From Ruminococcus flavefaciens (GTDB lineage Bacteria; Bacillota; Clostridia; Oscillospirales; Ruminococcaceae): a stretch of 64,000 bases of DNA. The stretch is taken from contig NZ_FRCT01000011.1 of the NCBI RefSeq assembly GCF_900143025.1, positions 1 to 64,000 of the forward strand. The letters are read 5' to 3'. The notes below the pieces were generated by a model. The model was not told the DNA's origin and made no database searches. It saw only the letters and a program-made list of their open reading frames with translations. The position numbers and the translations under genes are program-made. Positions 43,110 to 52,568 of this stretch are shown here, piece by piece. Positions within the stretch are counted from its first letter, which is position 1. Every line of letters begins with the position of its first letter.

Positions 43110-43310
43110 TTTTTTCTGATAATCAATGGTTTTCCGTTGAATTTCAAGTTATTTCAGCCCTATAGTGAAAGGCATTACATAAGCCGTTAGCTGTTAGCCA
43201 TTAGCCTGTAGGGGCGTTTTCACAATAATTCCGAATTCCGAATTAAAATGCGGCTATCGGGCGAACACTGTTCGCCCCTACATTCTTAGCTCTTAGTTCT
43301 ACTCACTAAT
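43110..43310. repeat. Mosaic intergenic repeat (GTAGGGGCG family)
   Basis: This gap holds modules found again elsewhere. 43112-43178 is the inverted copy of 56430-56496 (TTTTCTGATAATCAATGG, TTTCAGCCCTATAGTGAAAG). GCCGTTAGCTGTTAGCCATTAG and GTAGGGGCG follow, and a palindrome GGGCGAACACTGTTCGCCC lies at 43259-43277. CATTCTTAGCTCTTAGTTCTACT has an inverted relative at 56021-56037. No coding capacity. Confidence 0.75.
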
Positions 43311-43320
43311 AAAAAAAACG

Positions 43321-43344
43321 CCCCGCCCATTATTACGGACGGGG
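43321..43344 (-). terminator. Terminator of the short LRR gene
   Basis: CCCCGTCC and GGGCGGGG arms followed on the minus strand by CGTTTTTTTT. Confidence 0.85.
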
Positions 43345-43373
43345 GTGATGTAGAAAGCATTGTACAAAAACAA

Positions 43374-43832
43374 TTACGAAGCTATTGTTTTGTCGAGGCT
43401 GATGACTTTATGACGTATCTTCTGCCATCTTTCGTTGTCAAGCTCACCCTTCAAACCGATCCTGTAAACCTTATCACCGTGTACTACATTTACACAGTAA
43501 AGGTTTTCACAGCCTGCAAAAGCGAACTTGCCTATCTCTTCCAAAGATGAATGGATTGTCAGGTCACTGAGACTTCGACAGCCCCTGAAAGCATACCAAC
43601 CGAGATGCATGGTACTCTCAGGTATTTCAATACTTCTTAAATTTTCGCAACCGCTGAAAGCTGTATCGGAAATAACCTGAACAGTATCGGGAACGAGAAT
43701 TCTCACAAGATTTGTGCAGTCAGAGAACGCTCCTTCATCGATTATCCCTACATTATCGGGAATAAAGATCTCAGTAACGCCTTTTTCGTCCTTGTACCTT
43801 TTAAGTACGCCTCTTTTGATCTTGTAATTCAT
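43374..43832 (-). CDS. Short BspA-type leucine-rich repeat protein
   Basis: A 152-residue cytoplasmic protein with about four LRR_5 repeats (EGAFSDCTNLVRI, TAFSGCENLRSIEI, YAFRGCRSLSDLTI, FAFAGCENLYCV) and a charged C-terminal helix. It resembles the repeat core of the larger LRR protein in element 1 but has no zinc ribbons. Its role is unknown; such repeats bind proteins. Confidence 0.75.
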   Translation of the reverse strand: MNYKIKRGVLKRYKDEKGVTEIFIPDNVGIIDEGAFSDCTNLVRILVPDTVQVISDTAFSGCENLRSIEIPESTMHLGWYAFRGCRSLSDLTIHSSLEEIGKFAFAGCENLYCVNVVHGDKVYRIGLKGELDNERWQKIRHKVISLDKTIAS

Positions 43833-44048
43833 TAAATTTTCTCCTTAATTGAATCTAACAGCGATCCATAATCCCCTGAACTCTCTTTAGTTCATAATCA
43901 TTATAGCACAAAAGCGACAAAATGTCAATATACTGTCGTTTCAAATAGTTATCTTCGTAGGTTTGTACAAAAAAACTATCCCCTCTTTGCGAGGGGAGTA
44001 AATTTCAACTATTAGTTTAAGCACTTTTCAAACATGATTTAATTTGTT

Positions 44049-46769
44049 TCACTCTATAGATTTAAGTGATTCCGCCATATTAATTTTTTCTAATTTTATC
44101 TCCATGAACATATCCACCGCAAAGGTGAAAATAAATGTGAGAATTACGCTGTAAACAAAACTTTTCGGCAGTATCCGCACACTGAAATCCACCATATCCA
44201 CTCTTATCTGCGCCATAACGAAACCGTGAACGAACACACCAAGCACAAGTCCTATAGCCGTGCCTATAGCCGTAAGCGCAAGATTTTCGCGGAGCACATA
44301 AGCCGAGGTCTCGCGCCTGAAAAAGCCAAGTACCTTTATGGTAGCGATCTCACGTACGCGCTCGGTAATATTGATGTTCGTCAGGTTATACAGCACTATG
44401 AACGCCAGACCAGCCGCACATACTATAACGATAAGAACGATATAATCAAGACTGCTCATCATCTTGCTCAGTCTCTCCTTCAGAGTCTCAAACACCATGA
44501 CAGAGGTTATATTATTGCATTTTGAAAGCTCCGCAGAAGCCATTGACGTATCCGCCCCGTCCTTGAAGTTGATGAAGGAATAGTTTACGGGGAGCTTCTC
44601 GCCAAGCTGCTGTTCCATAGTACTTCTGCTCATAAACACCAAATTGTAAACGTGGTTCTCAAAGACTCCGCTGACCTTTACTTCCAACACACGCATATTT
44701 TCGTCGCGGAGCTTCATGATATCCCCTGCTTTTATGCCGTAACGCTCCGAAATACTGTGGCTGACAACAGCCTCGCCCTCAGCAGGCGGCGCAAGCTGAC
44801 TACCGTCCATGCTTCTGAATTTGAAATACTTCTCCATACACTCAAAGCTGTCGGCTGCATTAACGGTAATGCTTTTCACCTTTTTCCCGTAGAGCAGATC
44901 CCATGAGCCCGTGTAGAGCAAAGTATAGTCCTCAGTATTTTCCGCAAGCACCCTTTCAAGCTCCGCAGGCACCTCATCGCCTACATTTCTGAGTGAAGCC
45001 GAGCCCCCTGCTATCTGTATATCCTCATACTGCATCTCCGCAAAGCCTGCAATGGAGTCCTTCAAGCCGAAGCCCGTGACCAGCAGTGCCGTACAGCCGC
45101 CTATGCCCAGTATCATCATAAAGAAACGCTTCTTGTATCTGAAAATATTTCGTATAGACACCTTATGCAGGAATTTCATACGCTTCCAGATAAAGCCTAC
45201 ATATTCGAGGAATACGCGCTTTCCTGCTTTCGGAGCTTTAGGGCGCATAAGTCCTGCCGCAGTTTCAGAAAGCTCCATCCGGCAGCTGAACCATGTGGTG
45301 CCCACAGAGCATACAAGCGAAACAGCAAGTGCAATAAGAGCAAGCTTTTTGTCGAAAAGATAGCTCATCTGGAGTTTAATGTACATTAGCTCATAGGTTT
45401 TCCAGATTATCTTCGGGAACAGATATGTTCCTGCTCCGTAGCCCAGCACACAGCCTATTATAGCCGCCAAGCCCGAATAGAACATGAATTTTCCCATTAT
45501 AGTGCCCTCGGAATAGCCGAGAGCCTTGAATACGCCTATCTGAGTACGCTGTTCCTCCACCATGCGGCTCATGGTAGTCATACATACCAGAGCTGCGACC
45601 AGTATGAAGAATACAGGGAATATCCTTGCCACCTGCGCAACTATCTCGGAATCGTTCTCAAAACAGGCATAACCGATATTGGTATTTCTGTCCAGCACGA
45701 ATACCTCGGGCTTTTTCAGCTTTGCAAGATCATTTTCGCCCTTTTGTATATCCTTTTCGGCATCGGATATCTGCTTTTCAAAATCTGCAAGTGAAGCTTC
45801 GTAATCAGCAAGTCCGCTCTCATACTCGGCAAGCCCTGCATTGTACTGCTCCATGCCCGAAGCATACTGCTCAGGCATTATATCCTTTATCTGTTCAAGC
45901 TGAGCAAGCTGTTCGTCTAATTGTGTCTTTGCGTTATCGAGTTCAAGCTTTGCTGAATCCAGTTTTTCCTGACCCTCTTTCCGATTTTTTTCAAGCTCTG
46001 CCTTACCGTCATTCAGCTTACTTTCGGCTTCTGCGTAAATATCGCCATATCTAAGGTCTGCACGGGACTGTGCGATATTCTCCCACTGCTTGTCCCTGCC
46101 GTCCATGAAGCTCTCATACTCGTCGGAATATATGGCAAAGTCCTGATCGAAGCGGATATAAGCCTCAGTATACACATCAATGTCAAAGGCTTCCGCAGGC
46201 AGATAGATAAATGCGTTTATCTCGCCGTTTCCCACAGATGTAGTGCCTCTCTCGAAATTGATGTACATTGAGGACTCCGCCGTACCCACAACTGTGAACT
46301 TATTGCTTTTCAGTGCGTTTTTTACGCTGTCGGAGTTCTCATCGGAAAGGTATATATCCGTACCCAGCGGCAGCTTGCCCTTTTCCATTATACATTCATC
46401 GGGAGCCTGAGGGAGCCGTCCCTCCGCAAGCCTGAGACCGTTTATATTATCAGTAAGTGAATGGGCTCTGAATACATAGCCCCCGGCCATGATATCAAGG
46501 CTGTACGCACCCTCAGCCGCTCTCACATCAGGACGGCTCTTAAAGTCCGCAATGTCGTCCTCCTGCCAGCCCAGTGTGGAAAGCAGTCTGTAATCGTAGA
46601 GCTGCTTTTCTGCAAGGAAACTGTTTACAGTATTGACCATTGCGGGAGTAGTTATCCTTACACCCGTAAAGAAACCGACTCCCAGTGCAATAATAGCCAT
46701 TATGGCAAAAAATCTTCCGAATGTTCCGCGTATCTCGCGGAGAGTAGTTTTTCTTACTGCCGAGCCCAT
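44049..46769 (-). CDS. FtsX-like ABC permease with coiled coil
   Basis: A 906-residue MacB/FtsX-type permease. A first membrane helix lies at about 20-40. A periplasm-type domain covers about 45-370 and includes a Glu/Gln/Lys-rich coiled coil (about 245-355). Three helices follow at about 380-500, a fourth near 550 (start of the second FtsX unit), a second extracytoplasmic domain, and three helices at about 775-890. Such permeases do not import; they transmit force for lipoprotein or peptide handling or sense antimicrobial peptides. The ATPase gene is four bases upstream. Confidence 0.88.
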   Translation of the reverse strand: MGSAVRKTTLREIRGTFGRFFAIMAIIALGVGFFTGVRITTPAMVNTVNSFLAEKQLYDYRLLSTLGWQEDDIADFKSRPDVRAAEGAYSLDIMAGGYVFRAHSLTDNINGLRLAEGRLPQAPDECIMEKGKLPLGTDIYLSDENSDSVKNALKSNKFTVVGTAESSMYINFERGTTSVGNGEINAFIYLPAEAFDIDVYTEAYIRFDQDFAIYSDEYESFMDGRDKQWENIAQSRADLRYGDIYAEAESKLNDGKAELEKNRKEGQEKLDSAKLELDNAKTQLDEQLAQLEQIKDIMPEQYASGMEQYNAGLAEYESGLADYEASLADFEKQISDAEKDIQKGENDLAKLKKPEVFVLDRNTNIGYACFENDSEIVAQVARIFPVFFILVAALVCMTTMSRMVEEQRTQIGVFKALGYSEGTIMGKFMFYSGLAAIIGCVLGYGAGTYLFPKIIWKTYELMYIKLQMSYLFDKKLALIALAVSLVCSVGTTWFSCRMELSETAAGLMRPKAPKAGKRVFLEYVGFIWKRMKFLHKVSIRNIFRYKKRFFMMILGIGGCTALLVTGFGLKDSIAGFAEMQYEDIQIAGGSASLRNVGDEVPAELERVLAENTEDYTLLYTGSWDLLYGKKVKSITVNAADSFECMEKYFKFRSMDGSQLAPPAEGEAVVSHSISERYGIKAGDIMKLRDENMRVLEVKVSGVFENHVYNLVFMSRSTMEQQLGEKLPVNYSFINFKDGADTSMASAELSKCNNITSVMVFETLKERLSKMMSSLDYIVLIVIVCAAGLAFIVLYNLTNINITERVREIATIKVLGFFRRETSAYVLRENLALTAIGTAIGLVLGVFVHGFVMAQIRVDMVDFSVRILPKSFVYSVILTFIFTFAVDMFMEIKLEKINMAESLKSIE

Positions 46770-46773
46770 ACCG

Positions 46774-47478
46774 TCACCACTCTATATCTTCGATATCAAC
46801 AATATTCTCGTTCATACGCACACTTGATACCGTGCCGTTCTTGACCTTGATTATACGGTCAGCCATGGGAGTAAGCGCCTGATTGTGAGTTATGACAACC
46901 ACAGTCATGCCGTTCTTTCGGCAGGTATCCTGCAAAAGCTTCAGTACAGCCTTGCCTGTCTCGTAGTCAAGCGCACCTGTAGGCTCGTCACAGAGCAGGA
47001 GCTTTGGATTTTTCGCAAGAGCTCGCGCAATAGCCACTCGCTGCTGCTCACCGCCCGAAAGCTGTGCAGGGAAATTTGCCTTTCGCTCAGCAAGTCCCAC
47101 CTGTTCGAGAACTTTTCCTGCATCAAGAGGATCGCGGCATATCTGAGCAGCAAGCTCCACATTTTCAAGTGCGGTAAGGTTCTGCACAAGGTTGTAGAAC
47201 TGGAAAACAAATCCCACTTCGTAGCGTCTGTAGGCAGTGAGCTTCTTTTTGCTCAGTGAGGATATCTCCGTACCGTCAAGGAAAACGCTTCCCGAGGTAA
47301 GAGTATCCATACCCCCGAGGATATTCAGGATAGTTGTCTTTCCTGCACCCGATGCGCCCACTATTACGCAGAACTCCCCTTTGTTTATCTCAAAATTCAC
47401 GTCACTGAGAGCGTTTATCTCTACCTCGCCTGTCCTGTAAGTTTTTTTCACATTTTTAAACTCAACGTAAGAACCCAT
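46774..47478 (-). CDS. MacB/LolD-type ABC ATPase
   Basis: A 234-residue ATPase: Walker [11 protein letters not shown]-loop [12 protein letters not shown], signature [15 protein letters not shown], Walker [13 protein letters not shown] and switch ITHN. It pairs with the FtsX-like permease encoded directly downstream. This type of pair in Firmicutes often protects against peptide antibiotics or handles envelope components. No two-component system lies next to it. Confidence 0.92.
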   Translation of the reverse strand: MGSYVEFKNVKKTYRTGEVEINALSDVNFEINKGEFCVIVGASGAGKTTILNILGGMDTLTSGSVFLDGTEISSLSKKKLTAYRRYEVGFVFQFYNLVQNLTALENVELAAQICRDPLDAGKVLEQVGLAERKANFPAQLSGGEQQRVAIARALAKNPKLLLCDEPTGALDYETGKAVLKLLQDTCRKNGMTVVVITHNQALTPMADRIIKVKNGTVSSVRMNENIVDIEDIEW

Positions 47479-47707
47479 ATTTTTCCTTTCTTCGTTAACA
47501 GTATTTATTCAGCCTTATAGCTTCACTTATCAAATTATAAAAGAATTTGCGCTCCCTGAACCTTGTTCAGGGCAATAACCGCCTAAAGGCGTTTTTGAAT
47601 ACACATTGATTATATCACAACTTATCTTTCCTGTAAAGCAAGCAGCAGCCTGCGTAATCGTAAAAACAATTTACATCATATATTCACCATATTCCTAAAA
47701 ATTTGTG

Positions 47708-47736
47708 TTTACATTTCTAAAATAATTGTGTATAAT
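47708..47736 (+). promoter_or_regulatory. Promoter of the GH30-like gene
   Basis: TTTACA at 47708-47713 and TATAAT at 47731-47736, spacer 17. The rest of 47479-47707 is AT-rich and without visible genes. Confidence 0.82.
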
Positions 47737-47770
47737 GATAGATAACCAATACAGAAAGGGGTAAATCCAT

Positions 47771-50368
47771 ATGAAGCTATTCAAGCGGATATTCTCAACG
47801 GCTGCCGCAGCAGCTATTTTATCGACGATGATGACTGTCATGCCTGCTCAGGAAGCAGCCGCAGCCACCATAGTAAATGTTTCTCCCTACGATGTATACG
47901 ACATAAACGGCGGAAAGTTCGAGGGCTGGGGCACTTCGCTCTGCTGGTGGGCAAACAGAGTGGGCTACTCTGATACCCTTGCACAGCAGGCAGCAGATAC
48001 CTTTTTCAGTCCCGAGGGTCTGGGTCTGAACATTGCCCGCTTCAACATAGGCGGAGGCGATGATCCTTCACACACCCATATCACCCGTACAGACTCAAAT
48101 ATGCCGGGCTATACAAAGTATAACAACGGCAATGTCACCTACGACTGGAGCGCTGACCACAACCAGAGAAACGTCCTCGAAAGATGTATCAAAGCCGCAG
48201 GCGATGATATGATAGTGGAAATGTTCTCAAACTCTCCCCCCTATTATATGACAAACAGCGGTTGCAGCTCTGGCGCAAAGGACTCAAACAACAATAACCT
48301 CCGCGATGACAAGTACACGGATTTTGCAGAGTACCTTGCAGAGGTCACAGCCCACTACGAAAAGGACTGGGGCATACACGTACAGAGCATAACGCCTATG
48401 AACGAGCCCTATACCAACTACTGGGGCGCATACAGCAACAAGCAGGAGGGCTGTCACTTCGACCAGGGCAAGTCTATGGACACTATCTATCAGGAGCTTT
48501 CAAAGTCCCTGAAAAAGCGCGGACTGAACGATATAATCATAAGCGCAAACGACGAGTCCGTCATAGATACACAGATATCCTCATGGAACAATATGTCCGC
48601 AGCCACAAGAGCTCTCATAGGACGTATCGACACTCATACCTACGGCGGAAGCAAACGTGCAGAGCTGAAAGAAACTGCCATAAAGGCAGACCGTAACCTC
48701 TGGATGAGCGAGGTTGACGGCGGTTCTACAGCAGGCACAAATGCAGGCGAAATGGGCGCTGGTCTATGGCTCGCAGACCGCATAACCCTTGACCTGAACG
48801 AGCTCAACTCATCTGCATGGATACTCTGGCAGGTCATTGACAACCACATCTCACAGGTGGGAATGAACGGCAACAAGGACAAGGGTATGGTAAATACCCA
48901 GGGCGGCTACTGGGGACTTGCTGTTGCAGACCATGACAACAACAAAATTATCCTCACCAAGAAATACTACTCTATGGGACAGTTCTCACGCTATATCCGT
49001 CCAGGTATGACCATGCTGAAATCCAGCAATAACTGCGTTGCAGCCTTCGACCAAAAGAACGACAAGCTTGTTATCGTAGCCACAAATGACGGTTCATCTG
49101 ACAAGCAGATAGTATTCGACCTTTCGGGCTTCGACACAGTTGGCACAAAGGCTCAGCCCATACGCACGAGCAATTCCGAGTCGTGGAAGTCGCTGAATAC
49201 TATCGACCTCAAAGGCAGCGCACTTGAAGCTACTCTTGCAAAGCAGTCCGTTACTACTTACATAATCGAAGGAGTAACAGGCGGCAAGGCTCTTACAGAC
49301 CAGATAGAGATCAATTCGTCTATGCTCAGCGGCTCGGACTCATGGAACAGCGACTCCTCAACTACCTATGCAAAGGCATTTGACGGCAGTACAGCTACTT
49401 ACTTTGACGGTGTCAGCGACGGCTGGGTACAGGCTGATCTGGGCGGACTTTACGACATTACAGCTCTCGGATATGCTCCGAGAAGCGGCTATGAGTACCG
49501 CATGACAGACGGCAGGTTTCTTGCATCTCAGGACGGTACGAACTGGTCGGAGATCTACACCGTCAAGGACAAGCCCTCATCGGGTATGCACTACGTCACC
49601 GCACTTTCGGGTGATACAACAGCCCGTTATATCCGTTATGAAGTACCCTCGGGCGCACCTAAGAACGAGTACAACAAGGACAGCGCATACTGCGCGAATA
49701 TTGCTGAGATAGCACTTTTCGGAGTCCCTCACGGACAGAGCTCTACTCGTCCTAAGTATGACAAGCTCGAACCCGTTTCGGGTACAGGAAGCGGCTCTTG
49801 GAAGGATACAGCCACCGTTACATTTGAAAAAGCTTATGACGGCGACCTCAATACCTATTTTGACGGTCTGGAAGGCGGCTATGTACAGCTTGACCTTGGA
49901 AAGATATGCAATATCGGCAATATCGGATACTGTCCGAGAAGCGGCTACGAAGCACGTATGATAGGCGGATATTTCAGCGTATCCACTGACGGAACAAACT
50001 GGAAAAAGGTCTATACTGTTGAAAAGAAGCCCTCCTTCAAGATGAATTACACGGACGAGCTTGAAAATATCACAGCAAGATATATCCGATATGAAGTCCC
50101 CACAGGCGCACCAGCAAGTCCCCTGAACAATGACTCTGTGTACCTTTGCAACGTTGCGGAAATAGCTGTATACGGCACCGCAGGAGCTTCATCTGTAGGC
50201 GATGTGAACAGCGACGGCTCGGTAAATGTTGCCGACCTTGTACGCCTGCAAAAATATCTCCTCGGAGCTGAAAAGGAAATAAGCGCCGATAATTCAGATA
50301 TCAACAGCGACGCTGTGATAGACGTATTTGACCTTGTGGCACTGAGAAAGCTTCTTATAACTCAATAA
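47771..50368 (+). CDS. GH30-type glycosidase with two discoidin-like modules and dockerin
   Basis: An 865-residue secreted enzyme. A signal peptide covers about 1-31. The GH30 (beta/alpha)8 domain starts with EGWGTSLCWWANRVG, has the acid/base Glu212 in TPMNEPYTNYW and the nucleophile Glu314 in WMSEVDGG. This N-terminus is like that of endo-beta-1,6-galactanases, so galactan side chains are a likely substrate. Two F5/8-type (discoidin-like, CBM32-like) domains lie at about 515-650 and 665-800 and resemble each other strongly. The end is a type I dockerin (DVNSDGSVNVADLVRLQKYL, DINSDAVIDVFDLVALRKLL). The exact specificity is uncertain. Confidence 0.9.
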   Translation: MKLFKRIFSTAAAAAILSTMMTVMPAQEAAAATIVNVSPYDVYDINGGKFEGWGTSLCWWANRVGYSDTLAQQAADTFFSPEGLGLNIARFNIGGGDDPSHTHITRTDSNMPGYTKYNNGNVTYDWSADHNQRNVLERCIKAAGDDMIVEMFSNSPPYYMTNSGCSSGAKDSNNNNLRDDKYTDFAEYLAEVTAHYEKDWGIHVQSITPMNEPYTNYWGAYSNKQEGCHFDQGKSMDTIYQELSKSLKKRGLNDIIISANDESVIDTQISSWNNMSAATRALIGRIDTHTYGGSKRAELKETAIKADRNLWMSEVDGGSTAGTNAGEMGAGLWLADRITLDLNELNSSAWILWQVIDNHISQVGMNGNKDKGMVNTQGGYWGLAVADHDNNKIILTKKYYSMGQFSRYIRPGMTMLKSSNNCVAAFDQKNDKLVIVATNDGSSDKQIVFDLSGFDTVGTKAQPIRTSNSESWKSLNTIDLKGSALEATLAKQSVTTYIIEGVTGGKALTDQIEINSSMLSGSDSWNSDSSTTYAKAFDGSTATYFDGVSDGWVQADLGGLYDITALGYAPRSGYEYRMTDGRFLASQDGTNWSEIYTVKDKPSSGMHYVTALSGDTTARYIRYEVPSGAPKNEYNKDSAYCANIAEIALFGVPHGQSSTRPKYDKLEPVSGTGSGSWKDTATVTFEKAYDGDLNTYFDGLEGGYVQLDLGKICNIGNIGYCPRSGYEARMIGGYFSVSTDGTNWKKVYTVEKKPSFKMNYTDELENITARYIRYEVPTGAPASPLNNDSVYLCNVAEIAVYGTAGASSVGDVNSDGSVNVADLVRLQKYLLGAEKEISADNSDINSDAVIDVFDLVALRKLLITQ

Positions 50369-50378
50369 CTATAAAAAA

Positions 50379-50397
50379 GGCACTCAAATCGAGTGCC
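50379..50397 (+). terminator. Terminator of the GH30-like gene
   Basis: GGCACTC and GAGTGCC arms, A-run before and TTTTT after. Confidence 0.9.
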
Positions 50398-50419
50398 TTT
50401 TTGCGCAAATATTAATTTT

Positions 50420-50530
50420 GCCGTTAGCCCTTTGCCGTCAGCCCAAAAGTCTTGCGGGCTGTCGAAGACGCCAGCCCCTACTACTCACTTGCGGGCGATA
50501 ATATCCGCCCTTACAGGCTAACGGCTTATA
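50420..50530. repeat. Mosaic intergenic repeat overlapping the end of the TraX gene
   Basis: Modules: GCCGTTAGCC types at both ends, GTCGAAGACGCCAGCCCCTAC (compare GTCGAAGACGCCGTCCCCTAC near 56251) and ACTCACTTGCGGGC (inverted near 56002-56015). The TraX stop codon lies within the repeat (CCGTTAG read on the minus strand). Confidence 0.65.
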
Positions 50531-51294
50531 ACAACAGCAACTATCCAGATAATAAGGTAATGCAGCGGATAGAAGCCGTAAAAGAACCATTTCGCCAGCA
50601 TCGGGTGCTTGCCCTTTCTGCCGTTGTAAAATACTGTCATGCAAAGATAAGCCAGCACGAACATGAGCATCATTACTGCTATCTGAATGATAAGCCTGTC
50701 CGTGGGTACCTTGCCGAGGCTGAACAGATTAGGCAGGAAGTGCAGACAGGTAAGAAGCATAAACGCTATACACCGTGCCTTCGGCTTATCGCGGAAGATA
50801 TGCAGGAAAAGTATGAACAGCACCCCGAATACCAACCAGTCCGACATAATAAGTGCAGTTGCACCGTCACAGATTATGACAAGGAGTATCCTCTGCCACA
50901 GCTTGTATTTGCTCTCCCACGCCATTATTGCAAGGAGTCCGAAAAACAGCGTAAATATAACATTTGTATGCCACCAGCCGCTGAACTTCTGACAGCACAG
51001 CCAGTCAAAGGGCTGAGTTATACAGGCAAAGATAAAAAGTCTCTTTGCATACTTTTTCCTGTCACGAGTGTATTTGTAGCCATCAGCGATAAAGAAGAAC
51101 ATAACAGGCGGACAGAACAGTGATGTGTATATTACGATATACTGCCACATAGGCAAGGTGTAAAATGCCTTGACATCGCCGTATTTGTACTGCACTGCCC
51201 AACCTATAAGGTGTCCCCAGAACATGATGAATACAGCAAGACATTTCATCATGTCACGATTGAATATTTTGTATTTTTGTGTATTTCCTGTCAT
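50518..51294 (-). CDS. TraX-family membrane protein
   Basis: A 258-residue polytopic protein with about eight membrane segments. It has the family features NRDMMKCLAVFIMFWGHLIG near the start and a GFYPLHYLIIW end. TraX acetylates F-pilin in plasmid systems, but chromosomal members in Firmicutes are widespread and of unknown role; there is no conjugation gene nearby. Its last codons and stop come from a dispersed repeat, so the C-terminus may have been trimmed or replaced. Confidence 0.85.
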   Translation of the reverse strand: MTGNTQKYKIFNRDMMKCLAVFIMFWGHLIGWAVQYKYGDVKAFYTLPMWQYIVIYTSLFCPPVMFFFIADGYKYTRDRKKYAKRLFIFACITQPFDWLCCQKFSGWWHTNVIFTLFFGLLAIMAWESKYKLWQRILLVIICDGATALIMSDWLVFGVLFILFLHIFRDKPKARCIAFMLLTCLHFLPNLFSLGKVPTDRLIIQIAVMMLMFVLAYLCMTVFYNGRKGKHPMLAKWFFYGFYPLHYLIIWIVAVVISR

Positions 51295-51313
51295 ATAAAA
51301 ACCTTTTCTGAAA

Positions 51314-51766
51314 TTATTGTTCGGAATAATCCGAGAAAGTCACCTTATAATCAAAATTTATGCCGTCACAAACCGTATACATAGAGTTTACCTCGGAACA
51401 TCTGTCATATCTTGTATGGTACTCGCTGCCGTTATAGCTCCAGACTATCTCACTGCCGTCTACGGACTTTATTTCAGCAATGGCTTCATAGGAATATCTG
51501 TCGTTCTGTTTTTTTACCCAGTGTCCGTCATAGGTCTCGTAAAGTATATCCCCTGAAGTCACGGTAATATCTTCGGAAAAATCTCCCTCGCCGAGAAAGC
51601 CGCCGTCCTCGCCCCAGCCGCTGTAATGAGAACTCACATTCATCGTACAGCTTTTAATTACAGCAGGAACTATCTCCTTTTCAACTTTTTTCTTTCCGCC
51701 GCAGCCTGTCATTATCATTACAAGTGCAGCCGAAATACTCATAAGAACCGTTATTTTATTTCGCAT
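51314..51766 (-). CDS. Lipoprotein of unknown function
   Basis: A 150-residue protein with a lipobox (MIMTGCGGKKK, Cys22). The mature part is beta-rich and acidic with no recognised domain. It lies 19 bases upstream of the TraX gene and four bases behind the ferredoxin gene, so it is probably part of the minus-strand unit 53348-50518. Confidence 0.65.
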   Translation of the reverse strand: MRNKITVLMSISAALVMIMTGCGGKKKVEKEIVPAVIKSCTMNVSSHYSGWGEDGGFLGEGDFSEDITVTSGDILYETYDGHWVKKQNDRYSYEAIAEIKSVDGSEIVWSYNGSEYHTRYDRCSEVNSMYTVCDGINFDYKVTFSDYSEQ

Positions 51767-51770
51767 ATAT

Positions 51771-52523
51771 TCATACCTTTACATTGGGATTTGTATACTG
51801 ACCGTGCTTTCTTGTAGCACCCTTCCAGAACTGAATAGCGAACTGCGGACAGTGGTGCAGACAGCGGAAGCACAGCGCACATCTGTCCCTTACCCATACA
51901 GGCTTGCCGTCGCGCATTTCTATAGCATTCACGGGACATTTCTTAGCACAAAGACCGCAGCCGTTACAATTATCGTCAACGGTAAGATTTTTCGTACTTC
52001 TCACCTTTGCAAAGACTCTGTCAGTGAAAGGATATATAGCATAGGGAGTCCTGAGCTTTGTGAAATTGCCTTTTTTCTTATGAAGTATCATTGCGATAGT
52101 CCTGTCGATATTGATCTCAGCCTTTTCGTTCTGTCTTGCTACCTTGACAGGATCGGTAAGATCAAATGTAACAGTCCAGTTATCGGGCATTTTAATATTG
52201 TAAGCAGCACTTAGCCTTATGCCCCTTTCTCTCAGCAGATGACGGGTCTCCTCGGCACTGCAACCGGGAGTGGTGCCATAGGTAGAAGCCACAAAGACAT
52301 AATGGCTCCCCCTCCTGTGAAGCCTGAGATTTCTCAGGAAAGCCCTGACAGGTATAGGCAGTGCCCACCAGTGAGTTGGAGTGACTATGCCGAAGCACTC
52401 GTCCTCCTTCAAAGTGATATCATAGCATTTTTCTTCAATGGATACAGCTCTGTCACCAAGAGCAGCCGCTATACGCTCTGCGGCATATTTACTGTTGCCT
52501 GTAGCTGAAAAATAAACGATCAT
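51771..52523 (-). CDS. EFR1-type flavodoxin-ferredoxin fusion protein
   Basis: A 250-residue redox protein. The N-terminal flavodoxin-like domain begins MIVYFSATGNSKYAAERIA. The C-terminal part has two 4Fe-4S motifs, CNGCGLCAKKCP and CALCFRCLHHCP. It belongs to the EFRO/EFR1 family of putative electron carriers in anaerobes. It sits upstream of a lipoprotein gene and downstream of the rubredoxin-flavoprotein gene on the same strand. Confidence 0.9.
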   Translation of the reverse strand: MIVYFSATGNSKYAAERIAAALGDRAVSIEEKCYDITLKEDECFGIVTPTHWWALPIPVRAFLRNLRLHRRGSHYVFVASTYGTTPGCSAEETRHLLRERGIRLSAAYNIKMPDNWTVTFDLTDPVKVARQNEKAEINIDRTIAMILHKKKGNFTKLRTPYAIYPFTDRVFAKVRSTKNLTVDDNCNGCGLCAKKCPVNAIEMRDGKPVWVRDRCALCFRCLHHCPQFAIQFWKGATRKHGQYTNPNVKV

Positions 52524-52568
52524 ATCCTCATTTCCCCTTTATAGTTTATCGTTACAGAAAAACGCCTG

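Noticed and set aside
43110-43310. An att site or insertion sequence at the 43-kb repeat
   Set aside because: No transposase, no target duplication, and the modules recur in shuffled order, which fits dispersed intergenic repeats better.
43833-44048. Possible small RNA in the gap before the FtsX-like gene
   Set aside because: AT-rich, no stable hairpin with T-run beyond weak ones, and no promoter with both boxes.
50518-51294. TraX as evidence of a conjugative element
   Set aside because: Chromosomal TraX-like proteins are common in Firmicutes, and no relaxase, coupling protein or secretion gene is present in the window.
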